Part shown: in pieces, positions 19,501 through 31,500 of the stretch
Position numbering within the stretch: the first letter of the stretch is position 1
How the letters are laid out: every line of letters begins with the position of its first letter
NCBI GenBank assembly: GCA_012845835.1
Contig: JABAKD010000029.1
Coordinates: forward strand, 13,283,892-13,347,891
DNA: 64,000 bases
Direction: 5' to 3'
From: Undaria pinnatifida
Taxonomy: Eukaryota; Sar; Phaeophyceae; Laminariales; Alariaceae
Program-made: the position numbers and the translations under genes
The notes under the pieces: generated by a model
The model's input: only the letters and a program-made list of their open reading frames with translations
Databases searched by the model: none
Told to the model about the DNA's origin: nothing

Positions 19501-22500
19501 TGAAAGCTTGCTGCAGCGGACTGCGGGCTTAGAGCTTGCTGGTTGGCTGCCAGCTGCTGCTGCTGGCTTGCTACCAGGATGCTGCTGCTGCCGGCTGCTG
19601 TGTAGCCTAATGGCGTATTTGCGTAACACGACAACATGCCTGGCTGCTGTGTATGAGTCTCATGGCGTACTGTCGTGACATGACAACATGATGAGGTCAA
19701 AATCGAGTCTGCGTTTTGCAGATGGGCGAAATCTGGTACACAAACGAACACGCGAAAGTGTATGGAGCTTGAGCTTTTTTTACCCGGATCTCCAGGAGAA
19801 TCTAAAAACACGAAGATGGGAACTACGGCACGAGAACGCTCCAACGCAGCCGTGATGCTGTGCAGCAGTGTAGAGCCGCTCATAGCTGGACGTGGGGTCG
19901 TTCTTGCTGAGCCCTCTCCTCAGAAGTCATCGCGGACGCTCTGCTGCGCACCCGCATGCGACAGTTGTTGAGCACGTTGGTTGGGGCACTACTGAATGCT
20001 GTCTGCCGTTTGCCGTACATCAAAGTGCGTGTACACGGTACAATACAAGGGTGCTCATGTGCTTGTGCCCATGTACAATGGGTGTACCATTTCCTCCCTC
20101 CATGTAGAACGAGTGTCCTTTTTCGTCTCTTTTGTGTACATTTTGCCCCCTTTACGTGAAAAAAACACACGTGATATACATGTTGTCCTCCTTTCATGCA
20201 CAATGAGTGTACCTTTGCCTCTATTCATCTTCCCCTCATGTACGACAAGCGTACCGTTTCCTCCCTGCATGTACAACGAGTGTAGTTTTTGCTGCCTTCA
20301 TGCACAATTTGAGTGTACATTTTCCTCTCTTCATTTATATATACCGGGTAATGTGTGTACACGATTTCTTCCCTCCTCCCCCCCAGCTTGGTGAACGACA
20401 ACACATCGACGAAGATGCGTCGGAACGGCACAACTGATTGATTTGCTTGGGGGGAATTAGTATACCTTTTCCTCCCGTCACGTACACTGCGCGTACGTTT
20501 TTGTCGCTTCATGTGCAAGGAGTGTACCTTTTACTTCCTCCTTCTCCTCCCCCTTCGCCCCGTCCTTTAGCCTTCTGGCGTTGAACCGCAACCCTCCCCA
20601 AAGGATGTGCGCAATACAAGGGTGCTCGTGTATAATGCTTGTACCGTTTCCTGCCTTCGTGTACAACGTATTTACCCTTGTCTCCCTGCTCCTTGCCCCT
20701 CACGCTACCCTCTCGTGTCCACCACAGTGCATCGACGACATGGGTGCTCATCCATAACGAGTGCACAGTTTCCTTCCTTAACGCACAATGCGTTTACACT
20801 TGTTCTCCCTCCTTCTCCTTTCCTCTCTTATTCAACCTGTCCAGTACATCAACGAAGATGAGTCGGAGCAGTATGACCGCCAGATTCGCCTGTGGGGGGT
20901 AGAGGCGCAACAACGCATGAGCGGCTCAAGGGTGCTCTTCTCAGGCATCAACGGAGTAAGTAACGTAATTACTTGACTTTTGATATGGTGAAGCGCTGGG
21001 CGGCGTTACGTCAATTGAAGCGATACAAATGAATCACGACTCGTTCGTGACAAACAGCCACTTTGTGACATTTTCAAGTAGGCGTTATGTCGCGAGTTTT
21101 TATATTGTACAAACTCCCTCGTCGGGATGTGGTTGGCTTGATTCCCCGGAGGTGTCGCAAACTCAAGAGGGGGGGGAAGTTCATGAAAACCAATGAGAAC
21201 AATAGCCACATGCGCAAGTAAAAGTTGGCAAGTAACACCGACCAGCTTAAAATACTTGATATATAAGTGTATTGCTTTCTCGCGTTCTATGTCACGATTT
21301 TGTGACCCTTTTTTTTTTTTCTTCGTTTATCACGATTCGTGACAAAACAACGCAATTCGCGATTTTTTTCTTCTCCTTTTTTGCAATGATACGAGATATT
21401 TCTTTTTATTTCTTAGGGGCGTCCCTAAGCATTGTGGAGTATTTTTTCCGACGCGATGCCACACTGAGCACGCAAATGCTGCTAGAATACATGTATGTGT
21501 ACGAGTAGACGCGCCGCGCTGGTCCTCGAAGTGGTAAAAATTGCAAAAATTCAATGATTGGGACGTTATACGGCGACGTTATAAGGCGGTTAGGTGCACA
21601 TCTACTGTCCAGTAGCGTGCAAGTACCAGCAAACGCGCGGCGTTGGTGTGCAGATTGGCGAACATTCCCGACTCCCAGCGGCGATTTGTTAGTGCACTAT
21701 TAAAAACTGTAACAAATGCATTCGGGTTCCAACCATTTCGGGACGGACACACACCCTGGACAATAGGTTCGAGGTCAATAGGCAATCGATAGGACCCTAT
21801 TCCAATAGGAGACCTATTTTTTGCCCGCGATAGGTATCGATGGGTACTCTTCGTAGCCTATTGGGGCCGATAATGGGTATCGATTGGCAACTTCAACGAT
21901 CTGCTGTTTGACCAATAGCCTATTGTACCTATTTATCTGAACATATTGATACAAAAACTAGGTATCGATAGACATGTTCAGGACGGTATTGTTTGTGCGA
22001 TAGGATATTTGCGCAGAGAGGCGCAACCTATGGGTTTGTGCGATAGGTATCGATATATCTTTCACCAAACCTATTGATTTGGAAAATAGGTATCGATAAA
22101 CCTTTTCTCAATTCTCTTGATTCGGACGATAGGTATTGACAGACCTTTCACCATTCTATTGCTTCGGATGATAGGTATCGGTACGTAGACCTTTCGCCAT
22201 TTTATTGTCTCCGTGTTGGAGAGCAAAGGTGCTCGAAAGCAGCCCGTCTAGATACAATCAACTCTGGTTCGCCATTCATCATCCACGCCGCACGCCCCTC
22301 CAGCTCGGCGGAGAATCCCCGAAAACGGCGCTGTTTGTCCGTGTTGTTCCCTAAGAAGCTCAAGGTGGATGGTCTCAACAACAAGGTGGTGATTACTACG
22401 TATGTGTGTTCGATGCGAAGCTCAAGCCTGCAGTGCTTTAGAGCGACTTGTTTGTGAGCCGTCGAGTTCCTTCGTATACCCTGGATAATGCCCTATCGAA

Positions 22501-25500
22501 TAGGCTATTGGGCCAACGATAGGTTGCGGCAACTATGAAGATCGATACCTATCGCGGGGCACAATAGCTCGGCTTCGGGGTCTATCGACAGGTATTGTAA
22601 GCGACAATAGGCTGACTAAGGCAACTATGAAGATCGATACCTATCGCGGGGCACAACAGCTCGGCTTCGGGGTCTATCGATAGTTATTGTAAGCAACAAT
22701 AGGGTAAGGGCAGTGGCCACATTAGCCTATTGTGCGACCGATATGCTTGCGAATGTGTATATCGATAGGTATCTTGGGCACCAACATGATTTGAAAATGA
22801 ATCCCAACAGGCTATCGTTCGATCAATACCTTTTTATCGCCACCAGTCAGTACCTATTGGTTAAAGCGATAGGTGTGCGATTATATCGATCGATACCTAT
22901 CGCTCAATGTATTAGGTTTGCAAGGGTATCGATCGATGCCTATTGCCCAATTTAATAGGTTCTCAAGGGTATCGACCGATATCTACTGACAATTTAATAT
23001 ATATATATATATTTGCAAGGGTTCGATCACTACCTACTACTGCTTGTAAATGTATACCCTCGTACTGCTTAGAACATACCTGAACGTTACCCCAGGCTAT
23101 TGCTTGAATTAGTACCTTGGATGATAGCAGAAATATGTACCTTGACCTACTTCTTGCCTTTTGTTTTAAAACAGCAGCTTTAGGATAATGCCTGGTATTA
23201 AAATAATTTTTAATTAATCGATAGGCTTGTGAGGATTTCAACCGGTATGTAGGGAAAGGAAGCAGTAGATTAAAGAAGATGCTGGAAAAGGAAATTGGTT
23301 GGCCGAAGATACCACTGCTTTATGAAGGGATTATTCGATTTCATAGATACTACTGCTTTATGGAAGGATATTCGATTTACATCGGAACGGCATCTACGCT
23401 ATTTTGTCGGAGGGCAAACATAGTAATCATACGTATCGATATTCAATTAATCGACATTCGATACACCAATTTGTGGACAGACCAACAGGCGTACTCAATA
23501 CGTGGTAGACAACTGTGCAGGGCTTTATACCTACTGCTCATACCAATAGATATCGATCGACCATTTCACATACCTATTGGTCAAACAATAGGTATCGATC
23601 GACACTTTGACGCACCTATTGGTCACAGTAATAGGTATCGATCGACAGTGTGACATAACTATTGTAAGAACAATAGCCTATTGTGCCGATTTATCAGAAC
23701 CTATTGGCCAAAGAAATATGTATCGATAGACAGATTCACACACCTATCTTAAGAATACTAGCCTATTGTACCAATTTTTCTGGACCTATTGGTCCAAACA
23801 AAGGGTATCGATCGACAAAGTCGCATACCTATCGAACGTGTCAATAGGTATCGATATGCAACACCCCAACCTATTGGCATTCAATAGGCATATTCAATAG
23901 GCTATTGTCTGGGCTGTGGTACATATACCAACGCCAGATGACTTCGAAGAAAATTGGTCAAGTTGGGTTGGGTTGGGTTGGGTTGGGTTGGTTGGGTTGG
24001 GTTGGGTTGGGTTGGGTTGGGTTGGGTTGGGTTGGGTTGGGTTGGGTTGGGTTGGGTTGGGTTGGGTTGGGTTGGGTTGGGTTGGGTTGGGTTGGGTTGG
24101 GTTGGGTTGGGTTGGGTTGGGTTGGGTTGGGTTGGGTTGGGTTGGGTCGGGTTGAGTTGGGTCGGGTTGGGTTGGGTCGGGTTGAGTTGGGTCGGGTTGG
24201 GTTGGGTCGGGTTGGGTCGGGTTAGGTTAGGTTGGCTTGCGTTGCATTGGGTTGGACTGACCTGTGGGTTGGATCGTTTCCGCGCGCGCCCCCGACACCC
24301 GCTACCGCCCGCTTCACAGGTGACCGCGGAAGGTTGCAAAAACCTTCTTCTGGCTGGCGTGAGCGCAACTCTGCGTGACGAAGGGCTTGTAGAGGCGAGG
24401 GACATCGGCGCAAACTTCTTGCTAACTGGCGAGGACATCGGGCAAAACGTGAGACAGAGACGGCGCAGGTTCTTGTTGTCCTTTTGGGGACCAACGTATA
24501 GTGCAGTGGCAACATGGCGGCACAAGTGAGGAGCGTGCTCTTGCTCTAGTGTGACCGTGCGACACACGATACTTGAAGCTTCGCTTGTCGTGCAACCCCT
24601 TCCATTATAGTTGGACACAAAGAAAATACCGCCCTCGTCGTTGTCTAACCTGGCAGCCCGTGTCGCTTCGTGTAGCCGGTGCTGTCATGGTCAGCTTCAG
24701 ACGTTTTTTTTTGCTTCAGACGTTTTTTTCCCTCCGAAAGGTCCGGCAAGGGTTAGCGTTGGTCATCGCCGGCGATTGCGCACGGAGAGGCTTGCCTTCC
24801 GCGTGTGTACTCGTCGTAGACAATCACAGTTGCGGGGTACCGACCCGAGTCGAAAAGTCCAGAACGTGTAGGGCAGCGACGATGCGATGCTTCAAATGCC
24901 CGCACCTCCTGGGTGGAAAACTCTGCAATGAGTGCGCCACACCACAGCGAAGACGCCCACATTGGCTGTTCTTGGCACTTTGCTGACCCGTGCCATGATA
25001 ATGGTGAGCTCGTTTGGGCCAAACTTTGTCTGGATCATGGAGCTCCATAACGCCTCTACAACTGGAAACCCGTTTTTGGAGGCATCTTACGTGGCGGTAT
25101 TGTAGGGAGGGTTTTGGGGCTCTACATAGGCCAACTGAGGAACTCTTTTCTACAATCGTTGGAATGCCATGTGTGTTGTGCTGTATTTTTTATTTCCATA
25201 TGGTATATGACTAGGCCATGGGATTGTTTATGTTCAACCCTTCCGTGGCATGCGTCACCGAACGAAACGTTTTTTATTAATCCGCGTAACCGTCATTCAT
25301 GCGGTCTCTTTGTCGTTGCATGTTCATGGCGACGAATCAAGTGGCCGAGCTTGCGAACAGCCTTCGGCACTCCCCGCTCCCACCCCCACATCGCATCACG
25401 TAGTGTGAAAATGGTAAGGCACCCACGAGGCAGTTACATAGTAATACCCATTGCTGCCCGTGGAGTGGCCACACCAGAATACAAAGTATAACTCATTGGC

Positions 25501-28500
25501 GCTGTCATCCATAAGCAAGAAAGTAGGCGCAAGGTACCGAAGTCCGTCTTACGAGCGGTTCTTGGAAGGATGCAGTTCACCCTTCATGGGACTCGCCGAA
25601 CACGTCACGGCGCTTCGCGCTTGGTGCATGCAATGTCTGCCTGGTTGGTGAAAACCCGACGTGCTCCGTCCCGACATAGTAAGGATGCGAGGGTCTATGG
25701 TCATACGACTACGGCCATGCACAAACTGAGTACACCCCCCCACCCCCACCCCCACCCCCTCTCCCCTCCCGCCGCTCCCCTTGGTGCTCGGATTGTTTTT
25801 CTCGTGCAACGCCTGCGTATGTCTTTGGAAGCGCGCCGAAGCTTGCGCGCGTAGTGCCAAGGAGCTGAACCGCCTGGTGAGCGTGTCGAGCGAGACCAGG
25901 CCGCTGGAAGACCTTCCGGACCACTTGTTCAAGGATTTCCGGTGAGATGTTAGCACCTGACGCTGTCGCAGGCGCGTGTCAGCAAGAGATACCACGCTGC
26001 TCCTGTGGTCTACGGAGTCGGTAGCTGCGTCGACGTCGCAGCCACGTATGGGGTTTTGATGGTACCTTGCATGCATGTTACGGGAGGGGTGCACCTTAGT
26101 TTTCTGAGGGCGGTCACTTTAGGAGCTCTACACATCACCCAAACGCTGATTTTGAGAAAATAAAATGAAGCGCAATCCTATAAACAATCCCTTGGCATAG
26201 CTAGCTATATCAAGAAAATAGTGAAACACAACTGGTGTTCCGACGGTATTGACCGTATTGAGTATTCAGTATACAGTAGGGTTCCCCCAATAATATCGGT
26301 CAGATTAGTGCGGTATCCCGATATAAGGCGGTCAAAATGGCTTGGCGCTGTTGGGGAATTGCACTCCTATCCTGGAATGAATAAGGCGGCTTCCCCCAAT
26401 AAGGCGGTCATATTGCTCTCTATACCACACCACCGCCTTACTGGGGGACCCCTACTGTGCTACTACTACTACTACTACTGTACCACGAATAGAGCGGATT
26501 AGTGCGATATCCCGATATAAGGCGGTCAAAATGGCATGGCGCTACTGGGCAATTGCACTCATAACCTGGCATGAATAAGGCGGCTTCCCCCTACAAGGCG
26601 GTCCCCTGCTGTAGCAGGATAGTTGGCGGTTCCCGTCAATTAGACACGTTTGGCCAATAACCGCTGTATTTGCTTTTCGTAGCACATGGCCGCCGTGCAC
26701 CCAAGAGGCCATGAGAAGCGGGACAGCCTCCTATCACGGCGGCCCGTCATGGGAAAGTATTTCATTGCTATCTTGTCGAATTGTTGAGGACTTCCACAAT
26801 AGACCTGCCGTTAGGCGGCAGTCGTGTCAGCGACCGCGCTCCTGTGGTGCGCGAAATCGATCGATGCATCAACGTCGCAGCCTTGTATGGGGTGTTCATG
26901 GCACTTTTGTACACCCAAGAGACCCCCGCGAGGAGCGAGATAGCCTTCTGTCACGGTGGCCAAGCTGTAAGTCTAGCATTGGTATCTGTTGAATATATTG
27001 ACACGGCGTATAGCATTGCCCATTATAACTTTTTGTTTATCACATGACAAAACTAGCCTAGTGGTTTTTGCCATATCACCAACATTCGTCTTTTTGGAAA
27101 TGAGAGACCACGTTCTGTGATAACCAACATTGTCTTTTTCGAAATGAGAGACCACATTCCTGTGGCGCTAGGCGTGAGCACCTGGGCGGGGGAAAGGTTG
27201 CGGTTGGGGCCTGGCGTGTTCTGGGGGCTGTTTGGGCGACGATCTACTATTCGTTATCGGTGAAACTATTGTTGTTATACGAATTCATCACCAGAATCCA
27301 GCACGTGGTCACAATCTGGGGTGCGAATCCCCCCATCGTGCTAGAGATATTAGCAGCCAGCGCTGACTATACCGCAGTGGTTGTTGCATTTATAAAAAAC
27401 ACGGACTTCAATATCTGCACCACCGGCAGGTGCAGTTGCAGTTGCAGTTGCAGTTGCAGTTGTAGTTGCAGCAGACGGTCGACGGTGGCATGATTGACCG
27501 TCTTTTTTACCTTCGTACGTTGTCTCTTTTTCTGTCCGCGTGCCATCGTGGTGAAACGTTTCTTCCTGGCGGCCGACGACGCCGTTTATTACGGCATTGC
27601 TACCACAGGGTGGTTGTTCTCAGCGGCGCCTTGCCAGCACAGCGGCGGCGAGTGTCGACTTTGTGCCGAAAGTACGGAGCGGCGTTCTACACCGTGGAGA
27701 CCTTCGGCTACGACGGGTGAGAGGGGCCAGGTTGTACACCAGACGCGTGCTACGGTAGGGGTACGCAAAATTATTTTTCAGGGCTTTTTCACGGGTCAAG
27801 ATCCGGTCCGCGGGTCGGGCCAGGAGCTTTTGAAAACCTCGCGGGTCTAGTCGGGTCGAGTCAGGAGTAGTGAAAAATGAAACACGGATCTAGTCGGGTC
27901 GGGTCAGGAGGTGTTCGAAACCTCACGGGTCTAGTCGGGTCTAGTCGGGAGGTGCTCGAAATCTCACGGGTCGGGTTGGGTCGAATCTGGAGGTTTTCCA
28001 ATATCACGGGTCGGGTCGGGTGACCCTGACCCGACCCGACCCGACCCGACCCGCGAGGTGTAATATGACCCACAAGAAGCCCTGATTTTTGTGACTTTTT
28101 TATTGTTGATCTTTCTGTCCGACGGGCATCCTCATCTGAGGAACACCCAGTACCATAGTTCAACTACCAACTACCATAGTTCAACTACCATATTGCATGC
28201 TACTCTTACAGTATTGTTGGCTGTATACCTAATAGTACCTGACAGTAGCTAACAGTAGCTATTGATAATGGTACATATGCCATGGGATTGTCAGTCGCGT
28301 TGCACTTGCATTTTTAGCCCAAGGGAGTGTGTGGGTGAGGTACTAATAGCAGTAACATTTTGATAAGCATAGAGCTCCTCAGTTGAAGAAATTATCAAAA
28401 AAGAATGGTGCACCTCTGCCGTGGCTTGTTGCGGGTGAGGTAACGCAAAACCGCCGGCGTTTTATTTTAACCCAGCCGCCAGACAGTGGCATCCGATAAA

Positions 28501-31500
28501 AAAGACCGCGAAAACACGCCGGGTAGCACACCCCCACGGACGATTTTCAAGGCTGATTTTCTCCATGACGGGGAGGGTGCGTATGCCAAGCAATCGTGCG
28601 GCTACTCTACGGAAAAAGCTCGATGAGGTTGTTCCAAAGCCGCCTTTTGTTGTTGTGTGGTGCCGTCCTGGTTTTGGAAGAGATTTGCTCTGAAAGTTGT
28701 CCCAGGGGAGGAGTGCGTTTTTTTATTGCGTGTTGTACGGTGTATACCGCCGCCGCCGCCATCCCGCCATGCGTGTGCATATACGCCCGTGCTTCGTGTG
28801 ACGCACGAGGTCCACCACACGGTGTGAAGAGATGCCTAGCACACAACACGCATCCCCTTGCGGGTTTGCCTGTGTAGCGATCCCGTGTTTTCACTCACTT
28901 GTGCTCTTTCATTATATCACGCACTTGTTCTTCATTAAAGAGCTTCTGCATTATCCTATTCTGGCGGGAAGGAAGGTCCCACTTGGATCAAAGGAGAGGG
29001 ATGTCGTCGTTTAACTCGATATGTCCCCTGGTTTCCCTATACGCACATGCCATCCTAGTGGGGGGCCTGAGTAGTGCCGGCATGTGCCAGCCTAATATAC
29101 CGACCCTATTCAGGGAACCGGCACCATTGGGAGCAGGGTTTCTACTGTATGGAGAGTTGCGGTCGTGCAAAGTGATCTCACCGGCACAGTAGAGGGCAGT
29201 GGCACTGTTCAACCGGCATTGTTGGGAGCCCCACGCTGTAGTACGCAACCCTGTCATTCTTAGATGCTGCAGCAGATGCTAGATCCTGGTCCTTTGCAGG
29301 CATCCTGGGGGAATGCCATAGCGGCAGGTGGGGGTGGCCGGGGGGTGGCGGGGTCGGGGCAGGTACGACTCGAAACGCCTTGGCGGCTTTGATCAAGCGA
29401 GCGGGTGATTTGGCGGTAGTGGACCTGTTCCTCCAGCAACATTACACGCACAAGGGTATGCGGCGAGGGTCTGAGTGAATGACTAGAGCGATGGTAGGAC
29501 TGGGATCCACAGCGGCCTCTTCGTGCAAGAACACGGGGGTCCGCTGGGGACCCCTGTGCTACCTAGGAACGTTTTACCAACGCTCTCACTCGCGCGTCAG
29601 GGCTCCTGGTTGCAGGGTTGCTATGTAAAAGAGGAAGCGGTCCTCCATCGGCCCATTCACCTGGTCTCTCGATCATGCCGCCCAGGGGGTTGCGAGTTGT
29701 GCCATATACCTGGTACCAGGTAAGGCGCAAGACAGTACATGCCCTAGCACGGTTTTTACGAAAATGTTCTCGACATCCGGGAGCGTGAAAACGCCGAGCG
29801 ACGCGTCTATGAACCTACCTCGCGACGAGATATTTCAAAAGCCACCGTTCTCGTTGTCTCTGCCTCTTCCTTTCTTTTGGCAAAAACATTCGGCTCGGAA
29901 ACTCGTCCCAGGGTGTGTGGAGCAGTGAGTAACCACCATGGGCCCGTTCATCCGGTCCCTCGATCATGCCGCCCAGGTCGTTCCGAGTCGCACCCTCCCC
30001 GTCCCGGCCACTCCCGGCCGCCCCCACCTTTACCGTGGACCCCCCGGTCGCGCTACTGCTATTCCAAGGCTGCTACTGTTATTCCAGGGCTGCTACTGTT
30101 ATTCCAGGGCTGCTACTGGTATTCCAGGGCTGCTACTGGTATTCCAAGGCTGCTACTGGTATTCCAGGGCCGCTACTGGTATTCCAGGGCTGCTACTGTT
30201 ATTCCAGGGCTGCTACTGGTATTCCAGGGCTGCTACTGGTATTCCAGGGCTGCTACTGGTATTCCAAGGCTGCTACTGTTATTCCAGGGCTGCCACTGTT
30301 ATTCCAGGGCTGCTACTGTTATTCCAGGGCTGCCACTGGTACTCCAGGGCTGCCACTGGTATTCCAGGGCTGCTACTGTTATTCCAGGGCTGCTACTGTT
30401 ATTCCAGGGCTGCCACTGGTACTCCAGGGCTGCTACTGGTATTCCAGGGCTGCTACTGGTATTCCAGGGCTGCTACTGGTATTCCAGGGCTGCTACTGGT
30501 ATTCCAGGGCTGCTACTGGTATTCCAGGGCTGCTACTGGTATTCCAGGGCCGCTACTGGTATTCCAGGGCTGCTACTGGTATTCCAGGGCTGCTACTGGT
30601 ATTCCAGGGCTGCTACTGGTATTCCAGGGCTGCTACTGGTATTCCAAGGCTGCTACTGTTATTCCAGGGCTGCCACTGTTATTCCAGGGCTGCTACTGGT
30701 ATTCCAGGGCTGCTACTGTTATTCCAGGGCTGCTACTGGTATTCCAGGGCCGCTACTGGTATTCCAGGGCTGCTACTGGTATTCCAGGGCTGCTACTGTT
30801 ATTCCAAGGCTGCTACTGTTATTCCAGGGCTGCTACTGGTATTCCAGGGCTGCTACTGTTATTCCAGGACTGCTACTGGTATTCCAGGGCTGCTACTGTT
30901 ATTCCAAGGCTGCTACTGTTATTCCAGGGCTGCTACTGTTATTCCAGGGCTGCTACTGGTATTCCAAGGCTGCTACTGTTATTCCAAGGCTGCTACTGTT
31001 ATTCCAGGGCTGCCACTGTTATTCCAGGGCTGCTACTGTTATTCCAGGGCTGCTACTGGTATTCCAGGACTGCTACTGGTATTCCAGGGCTGCACGCTTT
31101 GTTTGTTTGGCGACACCGCACCTTTTTTCCAGGTCCAGGCGGAGGGGGGGGGGGCGGTGTACTCACATCATTTACTTGATTGCAGACGGGACGGGGTGTA
31201 TTCATTTCGTTTGCTTGATTTTAGGAAGCCCCCCCACCTCTCTCGGCCTACGATGAAAGTACGGTTCCGGATTTTTTTTCGTGCACCTTTTGGGTGACCC
31301 CTCCAGCCGCCTACGGGATGGTGGTTGAATCGCTCGGAGCTCCCGCGGCCCGCTTTGACAGCGTCATGTTGTTGCTCCCCACGACGATCTGGTGGGTTTG
31401 TCCCGGCGGAGATGTCCTCGGCTCGTCCCTCCGCGCTGGTGTGTCGGGATCGGGGCAGCCCCGCCTCCCAACAACCTGGGCGGTATGGTCGAGCTAGCGG

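Noticed and set aside
19260-19883. Glutamine-rich protein on the minus strand
   Set aside because: The Gln run is the CTG microsatellite in SAE1 intron 1, and the flanking frame has no homology or splice support.
23902-24618. Asn-Pro-Thr-Gln repeat protein on the minus strand, and a telomere
   Set aside because: The frame is the complement of the GGGTT pentamer. The unit is not the common TTAGGG repeat and the array is internal to a gene.
25114-25491. Possible extra SAE1 exon between exons 3 and 4
   Set aside because: Exons 3 and 4 join in phase with continuous homology (GEDIGQN-RAEA), leaving no missing residues.
30051-31093. Direct repeats resembling a CRISPR array, or a large repetitive protein
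   Set aside because: Units are contiguous 20-mers with no spacers, and the open frames follow from the unit length; the array lies in an SAE1 intron.
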